Assembly: GCA_033961575.1 (NCBI GenBank)
Contig: CM066729.1
Coordinates: 29,856,501 to 29,920,500, forward strand
Direction: 5' to 3'
Origin: Aselliscus stoliczkanus
Taxonomy: Eukaryota; Chordata; Mammalia; Chiroptera; Hipposideridae
DNA: 64,000 nucleotides
A model generated the notes under the pieces. It was not told where the DNA came from, did not search any database, and saw nothing but the letters and a program-made list of their open reading frames with translations. The first letter of the stretch is position 1. Each line of letters opens with the position of its first letter. Positions 23,051 through 34,562 of this stretch are shown piece after piece. Both the position numbers and the translations under genes were made by a program.

Positions 23051-25553
23051 ACTCTTCTGTAAGTGAACTGTTTGTTCTCAGAAAAGAAAACAGATATATG
23101 CCTGGAGGAGAAAAGAACATGTGATGGCAATAGAATCCAGTGAAAGCCATAAACTCTTGACAACTTAATAAGAGGACTATGAAACGGCTTCCATGGGGCC
23201 CTCCCCTTTTGGTGCCATGAAGAATGCAGTTACAAGTCCACAACACCTTTCCTATCTCTCCCACAGAGGGGCGGTGTGAGGCATAAATATTCCCATCACC
23301 ACGAAATTCCACAGAGAATTTCATTCTCCAAAATCAAAGCATATAAGTGATAAGTTAGACCACCGCTTCTCATTCCAAGAAATTATCCTATTTGTATCTG
23401 CCAAGGAGGGCAGGGAACCATAATTAAAATTCACACTTGCATATCACCCTCCATCTGTAAAGTACTTCATAGATATTAACTAATTAATCCTCCACCTCTC
23501 TCCTCCTGCTCTCCCGCCCTTCCTGCCCACCAGGAAGCAGGTGGCATCTCCATATTATGTCACTCATTTGCAAAAAGATAAATATAAGAACAGGTTATGC
23601 CATTTCCTTGATGAAGTTCAGGAGTGTAAAATAAATACTTCATTGCCTGGGGCGTTTGTGAAATAAAATTACCACATACTTTAAGCCTGGAGATCTAAAT
23701 TGCATTAATAAAGCCTCTGAAGAGTTTTTTGTCACATATGACAGGAAAGATGGATTTATCATCGTGTTTGTTTACTAAACTGCCACAGTAGTGGCTCATG
23801 AATATCAATGATAACGATAGCTCCTGGGAAAGCTGTGTTGAGAACCCTAAGAAGGAAAAATCACTAAATGTTTTCAAACATGGGACCTAGGAAGACTATT
23901 AAAGTATTTACTATGGATTTTTTTTTCTCCCAATCCAAAAAGAAATTTTTTTTAATTGGTTAGAAAAGAGAATATGGGTTAAATAACAAATTTGTAAATA
24001 TAGAGAAAACAAAATATTGTCTGTCTATTCCTCTACATGTTTGTGATGAACTTGAGCATGTTATTGTGACTTTTTTCTGTCTTTTTAAAAAATAACAATA
24101 TTCCATTAAGTTCTAGTTGTCTAAATCTAGATATTAACCACTAATGGTTTGTTATTATTTTCTAGAAGGAAAAAGCCTAGGCATATGAGAATTTTCTGTC
24201 ATTTTCTATTTGTGATGTATAAAAATGGAGAAATCTACTTTAAAATTAGATACAACCTACATATGTAAAATCAGGAGCCAGGAAAGTAATCAGAACTAGT
24301 GATCATGGCAGAAAAAAGAATTCTTCCTGAGGCTACATTCTGTTCTGGTTCTGTGCATGCAGCTTGCTCTGGTTTCCCAGAATTTTACACATATTGAGGG
24401 CACTGTAGGCTCCTTAGGGCATAAAATAGAAAAAAATAATAGTAATGGGAAATAAGTGGTTATTAGGCATGATTAATTAGTTTGTTCAAAAGAGAAAATA
24501 TGATGGTTAAAAAAATTTGTGTTTTGTTTTTCTATCCATCTGAATACTGCCAGGATGAAAGCCCCACATTGGAAGCTACCAAAGAATAAAACATCATTGC
24601 CCTCAGGAAATTGCTACACAATGGTGGAGATAAATCAAGTAGGCATATGTCTAAATTAAGGGATAGGTCAAGTGAATAGTCTTCTGCAATAGAGTGGACT
24701 GAATTGCTCAGGAAAAGACACACTGTCCCCTACAATATGTAGAAATATCCCCAAATAATAATACATTTAACAGACATATAGAGCAGTGCTCCAAGCAACC
24801 AAAGGGTATCTTAAGATTCCAGCCATGAATGAAGAGGGAACTCAAAGATGGAATGGCAAGTGGAGGTGAAGCCAAAGTCCAAGGAGGGACATCTATCTTA
24901 GGACCAAGACTTTTAAGACTAAGTTGAGGTACCATTAAAGGAGATATGAAAAAACCATTGGTGTAACGCGTGGAGCAGACAACGCTTAACTATGACCATG
25001 ACATGTGCAGGGGCAGAGCAGCTGTAGAACAAGGAGCTGTTGCCCAATGTTGGCTGCCACCAAAGGTCATGGGTGATGAAGTCTGAGGGTTTGACCGTTA
25101 GGAAGTCTTCGGTGATGCTTGGGAAAGTGGTTTCAGTGTGTGGTGTTGGCTGAGGGGGTACAGGTAAGTGAGGTGTAGGAGGAGGAGAAAGTGGGAAAAC
25201 AGGCAGAAACATGAAGGGGAAGCCAGACCCGTGAAGAGTTTCCTTTGTTGGTTGTTGCTTTGTTGTTTTAGGATAAAAGAGATCTTTATATGTTTGTAGG
25301 CAAGAATTCGTAGAGAAAGAGGCGTTGAAATACAAATGGCAGTAAGAGATTGAGCAAAAACCAGGAGGAGGGAAGAAAGATTGCACTCAAAAGTAGGTGG
25401 AGGAGTTAACATTGGGGAAGAGTAGGTAAAAGCAGTGACTTTTTCTTGAGCACTTCAGGATATTTTATTATCTGCTGGTAAGAAGTCTGCTATCAGTCTG
25501 ATGTCTTTCCTTTGTAGGCCATCTACTTTTTTTCTGGCAGCATGCTAATTATT
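23051..25553. other. Unique or unassigned sequence
   Basis: No gene. 23560-23880 is repeat-free. 24870-25400 looks like an ancient interspersed repeat I cannot name ('GAAGCCAGACCCGTGAAGAG'). The 155-codon and 104-codon minus-strand frames inside it are Pro/Phe-rich, overlap each other and look incidental. Confidence 0.45.
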
Positions 25554-26130
25554 TGTTTCTGCATAACAAATTATTCTAAAAGGTAGTAGCTTAAAACAGT
25601 AAACATTCGCTATCTCACTGTTTCTATGGATCGGGAACCTAGGAGTAGCTTAGCTGAGTGCTTTTGATTCAGGCTCTCCATGAGGTAGCAGTCAGTGTGT
25701 TGGCTGGGACTCAGGGCTCGCCTGGGGCTGGAGGACTCGTTTCTAGGTGGCCCACTCCCACACCTGGTAAGTTCATGCTGATTGTTGGCAGGAGGCTTAG
25801 GAATCCCCATGTGGACCTCTTCAGATGGCTGCTTGAGTGCCCTCACAACATGGCAGCTGGCTCCCCCAGAGCAGGTGATCCAATAGGGAGGGAGTGAGGG
25901 AGGGAGGGAGAGACAGAGAGAAAGAGAGAGAGAACATTTGAACAAGGAAGAAGACACACATCTTTTAATGACCAAGACTTGGAAGTCACACATTTTCACA
26001 TTTACCACATTTTGTTCATTAGAAGTAAGTCTCTAAGTAGAACCCACATACAAAAGAAAGGAATTGCATTCTACCTTTGAGGAGAGGAGTATCAAAAAAT
26101 TTGTGGACATCTTTTTAAAACTACCACTGG
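25554..26130 (+). mobile_element. Ancient LTR (ERVL-like solo LTR, subfamily not assigned)
   Basis: Starts 'TGTTTCTGCATAACAAATTA' and continues 'TAGTAGCTTAAAACAG', 'ATCTCACTGTTTCTATGGAT', 'CACAACATGGCAGCTGGCTC' and 'TTTGTTCATTAGAAGTAAGT'. This is the order of a long-known mammalian LTR. A GGGA/GAGA-rich tract is expanded at 25890-25935. No internal retroviral genes flank it. Confidence 0.7.
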
Positions 26131-27189
26131 CAGCATGGATCCAGTTAAGAAGCTTGGGGAATCTCACATTGGAGATGATTGATATACTTAGATGATCTGA
26201 GGTTCATTAGGTGTGAGATAATGAAGTGTTTACATACCGTGTCATGTTTTTCTTCTATGCGTGCTTGAGAAGGTCTGTGTAATTCTCAGCGTATTATCAC
26301 TAAATTGTATCCACTATGCCATGTGAGATAGTACAGTGCTTACACTGACAACAGGATGGATGACAGGGAAGAGGGTTGATGCATTCATGGCTCCATTTGT
26401 TACTTCATTTCCTTGCAGATCTCAGTGAGTGCTTTTTTCCCTTCATCGTCGTCTTTTTTTGTTTTTTGGGTTTGTTTTTTTTTTGGAGTTCACAGAAGAA
26501 ACAACAATGTGAATCGCAGAGTTTCTGTAAGTTCTGACCTCGCTTGTCTAGCTGGTCAGAGCAGAGCAGCCCTGTATGAGTGGAAAGAGAGAGATTTGTG
26601 GTGATGCTTCTAACACAGACACAGACACATTAAAAAGAGAAGAATTTGCCTCATGTTGTTTCCCGTTTCCTTCAGTGAGCTTGGAAGGAAGAAGGAATTA
26701 ATGAGGCTCATTGTGTATGCAAGGGTAAGCACAGTTTGTGTTGAGCTAAGTCTAGCAGAAGCTGAAAAAGCATATCTGGCACAGCTAAGTAATTAGACTT
26801 CACATTTCTCAAATCTTGTAGGCAAAAAGAAGTCTTTAATGGTAAGTGTCTTTAAATTCGTATTCCACAGACAGAGAAGACTCTCAGCCAATCCAGGCTT
26901 GGTCCTTTGTTGACCACATTTAAAACGAAGGCGGAAAAAATAACTAAAATAAAGGTGAAAATCACTATAGTGATGATTTAGGTTATTTGTATGCTCTGCA
27001 AGAATTGAATGCTTGAGGAAGAACATGGGTGGAGACGTGTTCTTAGCTAGAATTAAAACCTACCAAAATATGTGTCCAGATCACACTCAGAAACCAGGGC
27101 AATAATGAAATCATCTATTTCTGTTCTTCTCAAATGACTGGAAATACCTAGAAAATGGTGAGCACATCTTCAACACACTGGCTAACACC
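26131..27189. other. Unique sequence
   Basis: No gene or confidently assigned repeat. T-rich low complexity at 26450-26485. Confidence 0.5.
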
Positions 27190-27430
27190 TGGCCTCTGGA
27201 GCCTGATGACCTGGAGTCAGTCCTGGCTCTGCCACTTACTGTGTGTGTAAATTACCTTCATAGTTCTCTATCTTAGATTCCCAGTCTGTAAAATGGGGAA
27301 GATAGCAGTACCTACTTCATCAGACTGTTGCAAAGAAGAGATAAATAAATATATGTAAGTCACAAAAAAACAGTTATTGGCACACTGTCAGTACAGTACA
27401 GCTATTTTTATGATGATTATTAATTATTAC
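27190..27430 (+). mobile_element. MIR SINE, near full length
   Basis: 'TCCTGGCTCTGCCACTTACT', 'CAGTCTGTAAAATGGGG', 'GTACCTACTTCATCAGACTG' and the tail 'CAGTTATTGGCACACTGTC'. Confidence 0.9.
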
Positions 27431-27554
27431 CCAAAATAACACTGTGCATAGAGTAGGTGCTGAATACATATTTGCTATTTGAACTGAATACCAAGACTGA
27501 GAATTAGAACATGATCTGTGAGGAGAGGTTATGCCTTCATGCCCACTCTGCTCC

Positions 27555-27785
27555 CCATTTCAGGATTAGTTGTCTACTCCCCATGCTCCGGAAATAGTAA
27601 TACTCCTCTGTTATAGTACTTCTCACATTATGCCATCAGTGTGCTGTGTGTCTTCCTCCTCCATTTGAGCTGCCAGCATACTAAAGGTAGAGAGCATGTC
27701 TTATTTATCTCTTTATCACTAGCATCTATCTTAGCGCCTGGCACATAATAAGGTTGCCAAATGAATATTTGTGAAAAGAATGATT
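27555..27785 (+). mobile_element. LINE-2 3' fragment
   Basis: 'GAGCATGTCTTATTTATCTC', 'TAGCGCCTGGCACATAATAA' and 'CAAATGAATATTTGTGAA' in L2 order. Confidence 0.85.
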
Positions 27786-28008
27786 GATTAATTAAAATTA
27801 ACCTGTAACTTTGTTTTGCACCTACTATGTGCCCAGCACTTTACTAGGTACTACAATACAGCAGTGATGAAGACAGCCACTGTCGTTCTAATGGAGTTCA
27901 TGATCTAGTGGAGCTATTTCCAAATTCCCTCCTCGATCCCTCCAAGACACTGAGAGAGGAAGAGAAGGCAGGGCATAATGTTTGCTGATTCCTGCTCCAC
28001 ATTAGTTA
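27786..28008. other. Old interspersed repeat fragment, then unique
   Basis: 'CACCTACTATGTGCCCAGCA' followed by 'GTTCATGATCTAGTGGAGC' is a familiar ancient mammalian repeat signature of uncertain family. Confidence 0.5.
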
Positions 28009-28088
28009 TTGGGTTGTCGGAAAAGACATGACGTATTTTTTCTGCTTTTTCATTGCAAAAATGCATCATGACTTTTCCGACAACCCAG
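28009..28088. mobile_element. 80-bp mariner-derived hairpin MITE, copy 1
   Basis: An 80-bp near-palindrome. The left arm begins TTGGGTTGTCGGAAAAG and the right arm is its complement, 'CTTTTCCGACAACCCAG'. TA dinucleotides lie at both ends (28007-28008, 28089-28090). The centre contains 'TTTTTCATTGCAAAAATG'. Size and layout match the human MADE1/Hsmar1 relationship, but the TIR sequence differs. A transcript from either strand would fold into a long hairpin. A second copy lies at 34563-34643. Confidence 0.92.
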
Positions 28089-28090
28089 TA

Positions 28091-28785
28091 GCATGCATTA
28101 GACTGCAGATCTCAGGAAACCCAACTAACAACGGCTTAAATCTTAAGGACACACACTGTTCAAGTAACAAAGTCTGGGGTTAGGTGGTTCTGAAGATGGT
28201 TCATCAGTTTCTGAGGCCAGGGTGATAGCCTATTGTATCAGTAAGTCCATATGCCTTCCCCCAGGGTAGCAAGATGGCTATCAAAGCTCCAGGCACCATA
28301 TGCTCCCATCATCATCTTCAAAGCCAAGAAACATGAGGGGTTTCCATGTGCCTCTCTCCTTTTACAGAGAGGAAGCATCTCTCCCTGTATATCCAATAGA
28401 CCTTCTCTTACATATTGTTATCCAAGATGGGGGTCACATGTTGTCCCTACCTTCAAGGGAGGCTGGGGCATTGAGTTTCTGGTTTGTGTAGCTTCTGTAA
28501 GGAGGGGTGGCAAAGGAGACGGAGGTTGGAAATGGCTTTTCAGTGGTCATCCAATAGTATCTGCTGCTCTGTTACTATCCCTGCTCTTCTTTCCCTTGAC
28601 CTGGAGCACAAGAAAGTGTGAGCAAATATTATTTGATACTCTGTGTGCCAACCCCATTCTGTCCTTCATCTGTAAAATGAGAAGATAGAGTGAATGATCC
28701 TTAAGGGTTCATCCAGCCTTGCTTTTCAGTTAATCTGTGACCATGGACGGCAAGGCCTGTTCACAACCAGCTTGCATTTCTGTGT
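28091..28785. other. Unique sequence
   Basis: A 145-codon plus-strand frame at 28251-28688 has no recognisable domain and low-complexity composition. I do not call it a gene. Confidence 0.5.
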
Positions 28786-28980
28786 ATTACTATGTGCCAG
28801 GTACCATGTACAGTTTGCTGCATTAGAACAGAATATTTGGAGTCAAAAGGTCTGGGTTCTAGCCATAGTCTTAGATTTTTGACAAGTTACATGTCTTCTC
28901 CAAGCTTCAGTGGTCAGTATTATCTATAGAGATAATTATCCCTGTAAGTTGCTTTGAGGGGTAAGTGAGCTATTCAGTGT
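28786..28980 (+). mobile_element. MIR-class fragment
   Basis: 'AAAAGGTCTGGGTTCTAGCC' is followed by 'CAAGTTACATGTCTTCTCC' and a diverged 3' part. Confidence 0.6.
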
Positions 28981-29071
28981 AATTTGCATTTTACTTATTT
29001 ATAGTTTGCTAAGTTTCAGAGAGAGTTTGAGGTGAGTGTTCTTTGTAAGCGGTTGTTATTATTACCTCTTT

Positions 29072-30232
29072 AAAAAAAAACAGATTTATTGAGGTATAAT
29101 TGCTATACAAAGGCATGTACACATTTAATATGTACAATTTGACATCCATGATACCATCACCACAAACAAGATAATACATAAATCCAACACCTTCCAGTTT
29201 CATTATGTTCCTTTTTCCTCCCTGTGGTAAGAACACTTAACACAAGACCTACCCTCTTAAATTTTGAAGTGTTCAATATAGTATTATTACCTATTGGGCC
29301 TGCCGAGTGGTGCGGTGGTTAAGCGCTGGCTTGGGATGCCGGCGGCCCCGGTTCGGGTCCCACATATGAGGGCTGGTGACACTGCCCTCAAAAAAAAAAA
29401 AAAATAGCTATAGTTATTACCTATAGCCACTGTGTTGTACAACAGATCTCGAGAACTTATTCATCCAACATAACTAAAACTTTATATCTGTTGAATAACA
29501 ACTCCCCAATTTCCCCCCTGCTCCTGACAATTACCAGCCTACTCTCTGTTTCTATGCATTTGACTATTTTAGATACCTCATGTAAGTGGAATCACGCAGT
29601 ATTTGTCTTTCTGTGATTAGCTTATGTCATCTATCCATGTCCTCTGAGTTCATCCATGTTGTCGCAAATGGCAAGATTTAATTGTTTTTAAGGCTGAATA
29701 ATATTTCATTGTGTGTATATCCCACATTTTCTTCATTCATTCATCTTACAATGGGACTCCTAAAACTAAATAGCAAAAACACAAATAATTTGATTGAAAA
29801 CTGGGCAAAGGTTTTGAACCCACATTCCTCTATAGAAGGCATACAAATGGCTAATAGGTATATGAAAATGTGCTCAACAGGAAACTCAAATCAAAACTAC
29901 ATGCTACATGCTATCACCTCATACCTATAAGGATGGCTGTTATTGAAAAAAACAAAAAGTAAGCGCTGGCAAGGTTGTGGAGAAAAGGGAACCAATGTGC
30001 ATAGTTGGTAAGACTGAAAATTGGTTCAGCCACCATGGAAACAATATGAAGATTCCTCAAAAAATTAAAAATAGAATTACCACATGACCCAGCAATCAGA
30101 CTTGTGGATATATACCCAAGAGAATTGAAATCGGAATCTTGAAGAAATATCTGTATTCCCATGTTCATTGCAGCACTATTCACAATAGCCAAGATACGGA
30201 AATAACCCAGTGTCTATCAACAGATTAGTGGG
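29072..30232 (-). mobile_element. LINE-1 insertion with 5' inversion (twin priming) and 16-bp TSD
   Basis: Two L1 segments face opposite ways. 29072-29740 is antisense 3'UTR and ORF2 end ('TTTATTGAGGTATAATTGC' to 'CTTCATTCATTCATCT'). 29741-30232 is sense ORF2 from further upstream in the element, ending 'CAGTGTCTATCAACAGATTA'. In a normal L1 that last motif directly precedes the first segment's inner end, so the two pieces were contiguous before inversion. A TSD TATTATTACCTCTTTA flanks the whole unit at 29056-29071 and 30233-30248. A short SINE later inserted at 29296. Confidence 0.9.
29296..29404 (+). mobile_element. Short tRNA-headed SINE (bat-type)
   Basis: Head GGGCCTGCCGAGTGGTGCGG, B-box GGTTCGGGTCC, then 'GAGGGCTGGTGACACTGCCC' and directly a poly(A). 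It lacks the extended body of the long form. An 11-bp TSD TTATTACCTAT lies at 29284-29294 and 29414-29424. It is inserted within the L1 at 29072-30232, so it is younger. Confidence 0.93.
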
Positions 30233-30248
30233 TATTATTACCTCTTTA

Positions 30249-31134
30249 CACAACTCTGCTGTCAAACAATCAGATCAAAGGAACAGAAGACTCAAAACAA
30301 GCCCTAAATATTTCCCCCTGCACCTGCAGCGACAAATGCTAGCTCTCCCGAGATTGTTGTCATTGTAGTTGTCAGTTTTCTGACGCTAGGTGCTGGCACG
30401 TGAGCTCTTGTTTTAGGGTCCCCTTGTACTTCCGGGACCTTCCAGATGATTAAATTCGACCTGAGAAAGGCAGGTGAAGAACTTTGCTTTAGGCGCCTCA
30501 CAGTTTCAAGGTTCATTCATCACAGAAGGTACATTATATCAGAAATTATGCATGTAAATGTAGTCTTCATCTTGCTAAATATTTAAAACATGCTAATAAG
30601 AAGGTCGTGTTCATGTTCAGTTATGCTCCATGGAAATGCCACACTTTGCCTGATGTCATCTCCCCAGAACAAATGCGAGCTGCTCCTCACACTAAAACAG
30701 GGTGTGAATTTCTCTCACACAACTCTAAAATCTTTGGAGATATTCGAGGAGAAGTGGGGGTGTAATAATTGTCTAAAATCATCTAGCTCAATTTCTTGAG
30801 AGCCAAGCTTATTGAATCCTATCCCCCAGCAGGAGATACAGACAGCCAGGCCAAAGGGAAGAAGAGCAGATTAGTTCTGTTTGCATGATAAGTACCTCCA
30901 AAGCATGTATCTTAACTGATGGGGTCTGACAGCCCAGCCTGAAAGCTTCAGCTGAAAAAAAAGACAGTGAACCAGAAGCTGCTAAAAATGCTCTAGAGGT
31001 GTGGTCACCTAAAGTAACCCCTCAGTATTATATGTGATTTAATCAGCACTGGAATCCAAATAGCAGTGCTGGAATTTTCCACACATGCATGCACATTCTC
31101 ACACATAATTTCTTTAACCTTTTTCAATCTTTTA
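30249..31134. other. Unique sequence
   Basis: No gene or assigned repeat recognised. Confidence 0.5.
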
Positions 31135-31355
31135 AGATAAGCTGTGTATCTAGTAGCATAGGCTTTGCAGTCAAGCAGACCTGGGCTTGGATCCCTCCAG
31201 CACCTGCTCGCTGAGATATTTACTTCCTTATACTGCAATTTTCTCATCTGTAGAAGAAGAATTCCTGCTTCACCAGTTGAGGATTAAGGGAAATAATCCC
31301 TTGAGTGAGTCTAGCAGAGAATCTGCCTTTATAGTAAGTGATCAGTAATAATAGT
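31135..31355 (+). mobile_element. MIR SINE
   Basis: 'GTAGCATAGGCTTTGCAGTC', 'CAAGCAGACCTGGGCTTGGA', 'TGCAATTTTCTCATCTGTAG' and a degraded 3' part. Confidence 0.88.
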
Positions 31356-31999
31356 TCCCTTCCTTTCACTGGGACTAGAAGAGCTTTGTACCTTTTCCTG
31401 GCTGTGCTCACTTTCTTTTTCCAAATATTAATGGTGAAAATAATTAATTTGGTAAAAAGCTAATGAACACTTCAGTTTTCTTATTGGGCCTTAAACTTGG
31501 AAGATAGAGTCTATTGTGACCAACATTATATGGAAGATAAAGAATGGTTGGGACTCAAGGTTACCTGAAAGGTATTTGCGAAGGAAATTAAACACTGAGA
31601 GGGCAGGTGGCACATTCATTATGTGAACAGTAAGGGTTTATGTGCCAGGCACAATGGAAGGAGGTTTCCTCGACCTACATGTCAGTTTGCCTTCTGTTCA
31701 GTGCATATAACATGTGCTAGGAGTTGGTCTTTCATGAGGCCATCCCATTCTAGGGTGCTTTATCTGTCTTCCAGGCCACTCTACGGAGCTATCATGTAAA
31801 ATGAACTATGGTGGGCATAACCAACTCCTGTTAGTTCTTAACCTTGAATTGTAGATACCCAATTACTGTTGATTGATTGGGAATAGAAATACTGTTTATC
31901 TTTTCTACTCCTATCTCGGGCAGCCCTTTGCTAAATTCATAGTATAATTTATGAGACCACTTATTGTCTTATGAACAAAATCTACGCTCCCTCATATAT
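31356..31999. other. Unique sequence
   Basis: Nothing recognised with confidence. Confidence 0.5.
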
Positions 32000-32430
32000 G
32001 GGGTCTTCCCTTAACCAGTCCTTGTTCTTCTCTTGAGCCACCTTCATTGATATCCCAGATACGGGCTATTTGAAGGGCCTTACGATGCTGTATTAGCTGT
32101 CACCTGCATGCCTTTGAATATGTTCTACCTTTATCTAGCCACAGTTGGCCTTTCCTGCTTTGTTTATTTGGCTAAATCCTTCTGTGGTTACCCTCCAATC
32201 CGTCAGGTTCCTGCTCTAGGATTCTTTCCTGTGTCTTCTTTATTGATATGTCACCCCGGCCTGTGGCTGCCTCAGGACTTACTCTATGAATTATAGATTC
32301 TCATTTCACTCTAGACGCGAGGTCTTTATTTTCAGGGACCGTGACTTCAGTTCCCTATCTCTACTGCTTAGTTTGGTTCCTGGCCTATGGCAGATTGTCA
32401 GTAAATGAGAAAGTAAAGAGTGAAGAAGGA
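32000..32430 (+). mobile_element. LINE-2 3' end
   Basis: Extended L2 match in gross order: 'GTTACCCTCCAATCCGTCAG', 'GTTCCTGCTCTAGGATTC', 'GGTCTTTATTTTCAGGGACC', then 'GGTTCCTGGCCTATGGCAGA' and 'GTCAGTAAATGAGAAAG'. Confidence 0.75.
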
Positions 32431-32669
32431 ACATTAATCCTCATTTGTCTGTGAAAAGTCTACATTCTGCTAAGGGAATCCAGAGTCATTTCTTGCCCAC
32501 AGTTAGCTAAATGGCAATAATCCTGAATTCTTACTCAAGAAAAGTCCTCCAGTAGAGAACATTTTGGATATCAAAGTTAGTTTTATGAGACAAGGTTTAT
32601 ATTTAAAGGTGAGACCAAGTTCCTGATATTGGAATCATGGAATCTTTGAGAAAGAAAGACACTAGTGAG

Positions 32670-32920
32670 AAGTAATATAGCATAGGCATTAAGAGCACCA
32701 ATCACAGAGCCAGACTGTCTTGGTTCACGTCCCAGCTCTGCCACTTGCAAGATGTAGGAACTTAAGAAAGTTGCTTAATAGCTCAGTTTCCCCAGCTATA
32801 AAATGGGGATAATAGTACTTCATAGGGGTTGTTGTGATGATCAAATGATTTGATATATGTAAAGTGCTTTAGAAAAGAGCCTGCCATATAGTGGGTACCA
32901 TATAAGTGTTCTCATTCACA
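32670..32920 (+). mobile_element. MIR SINE, full-length-like
   Basis: 'AGCATAGGCATTAAGAGCAC', 'CCCAGCTCTGCCACTTGC', 'CCAGCTATAAAATGGGGATA' and 'GTTGTTGTGATGATCAAATG' in order. It is one of the best-preserved MIRs here. Confidence 0.93.
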
Positions 32921-32931
32921 ATTGTCTAGAC

Positions 32932-33157
32932 CAGGGATCGGCAAACTGTGGCTCGCAAGCCACATGCAGCTCTTTGGCACGTACATGTGGATCTGAAGTA
33001 AAACTGAAAATGAAAATAAAACTATCATAGTTTTGTTTATAAAATTTTTAGAGGATATTATTCACATAATGGTGATTTCATTTGGCTCTCAAATAATTTT
33101 TAAATTGTTGTGAGGGACAGGATTGGCTCTACTGTCTCAAAAGTTTGCTAACCCCTG
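32932..33157 (+). mobile_element. 226-bp hAT non-autonomous transposon with paired TIRs
   Basis: The left TIR CAGGGATCGGCAAACT mirrors the right terminus 'AGTTTGCTAACCCCTG'. The 8-bp flanks GTCTAGAC and GCCTAGAA agree at 6 of 8 positions, the TSD length expected of hAT elements. The interior is non-coding. It reads 'GTGGCTCGCAAGCCACATGC' near the left and 'TTTCATTTGGCTCTC' toward the right. Confidence 0.88.
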
Positions 33158-33711
33158 GCCTAGAACATAATCTTCCTAAATATTTAGCTGCAGTCCTCTG
33201 TTTCACACAGTCTTACATGGAAGCCATATACAAATCATAAATGTAGAGCTGCTTACTGAAATGGAGGTGGGGTCTTGGGTGGAGCCCCTCCCTGCCTACT
33301 CTTGGGGGGCATCTGTGGAACTCTAGGACTATAGGAGCCTAGTTGAGAAACTTGGGTCACATCCCAAAACCCCTCATTTTCCAGAAAGGGGATTGAAACG
33401 TAACCCCCACAGGAACACTCACTCCACTATCAGCAGGCACCCCATCACCTGGTCCTCAACTCAGAGGGATTGTCCCTCCATCTTGTGGTCCACAAAGGAC
33501 TCAGAATTAGGGCAGAAGGAGCTGGGCTGCAACCCCATCCTGCAGTCATTTCTGAGTGGCCCCTCAAAAATTTGTTCAATGATAGGATTACACCCTCCTT
33601 GTCTTCTGCCCAGTGGAAAAGTTGAGTCTGAAGAAATGAGTGCAACAAAGAAAGATAAAATTTTACTTTGCAGTTTGCCCTGCCCTTCCTGGTAAAATTA
33701 GAACTGGAATT

Positions 33712-33713
<2 letters not shown>
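33158..33713. other. Unique sequence
   Basis: The slightly GC-richer part at 33250-33420 lacks a coding frame with domain features. Confidence 0.5.

Positions 33714-33769
<56 letters not shown>
33714..33769. repeat. (TC)28 microsatellite
   Basis: Pure TC run. It produces artificial Arg-Glu repeat frames on the minus strand. Confidence 0.97.
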
Positions 33770-33772
<3 letters not shown>

Positions 33773-34328
33773 GCCAAATACCTTAAGAATTTCTCATAAT
33801 TCATCACCAAGTATATTTTTTCACTCCTAATTTGCTATCATTTGTGCACTATGTAGTCCCCAAACAGACAGGCTATGGTCACACTGTATACAGCTGCACC
33901 ATGTAATTTAATCAGAAATTTTATATAAATAGACACACATGCAAACCAACCCAGCCTTTCCTATAGTCACCATTGCTCACTTGGTTGACTTAGCAGAGAT
34001 GTCCGGAGCAGGTTAGCATCCTCACCCATCTGAACAGCTCCTTCACAAAAGTCTAGTTTGATGGAGAAAAGAATATATCTTTGTTTCCTAGAGCATAGCC
34101 CTCTGACTGGGCAGCATGTTGTGGAGCTATCTAAGCTGTTTTCTCAAGAGACAAGACAACTACCTTTGTATAGCTGGGTCTAGAGAACCATAATCACCCT
34201 GATGTAGGGTAGGCACTTCCAGCCTTCTTGGTACATATGAGATCATGTGGAGGGTCACAGAAAACCAGCCTTTCCCATTAATTTGTTTTGCTAGACTCTG
34301 ACTAAAAGAGAGGCTTTGAAACAGCGTG
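33770..34328. other. Unique sequence
   Basis: No gene or assigned repeat. Confidence 0.5.
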
Positions 34329-34347
34329 TTCTCTCTCTCTCTTGCGC

Positions 34348-34388
<41 letters not shown>
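34329..34388. repeat. Compound (TC)n(AC)n microsatellite
   Basis: A TC tract with a single TTGCGC interruption switches to (CA)n at 34369. Confidence 0.96.
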
Positions 34389-34562
34389 ATTCCTTGCAAT
34401 ATGTGCTTCTCATTACCCTTAAATGACTCTTCGTGTTTCCCTTGTTGGATTGTGTGCTTTTATCAAGATGCTGGAGGAAACTTAAATCTGTTCAGTTATT
34501 CTTTCAATGCACACCTGTTGAGTACCTAGTGGTGAAGACTTCCGTCTTCAGGCTGTATTCTG
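34389..34562. other. Unique sequence
   Basis: Short unique interval before the second hairpin MITE. Confidence 0.5.

Noticed and set aside
24919..25412. 155- and 104-codon minus-strand frames as a secreted or membrane protein
   Set aside because: They overlap in different frames, are Pro/Phe/Ser biased, show no domain, and lie in sequence resembling an ancient repeat.
25554..26130. Complete endogenous retrovirus
   Set aside because: Only a single LTR-like segment. No primer-binding site, gag, pol or second LTR nearby.
28251..28688. 145-codon plus-strand frame as a gene
   Set aside because: No domain, no coding context, a competing frame overlaps it, and MIR-like sequence begins nearby.
29296..29404. 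Functional tRNA gene
   Set aside because: The tRNA-like head is a SINE: poly(A) tail, TSD, and several other copies in the window.
33445..33810. Arg-Glu repeat protein on the minus strand
   Set aside because: Translation of a (TC)n microsatellite. The same applies to 34160-34399, 50738-50920 and 55278-55548.
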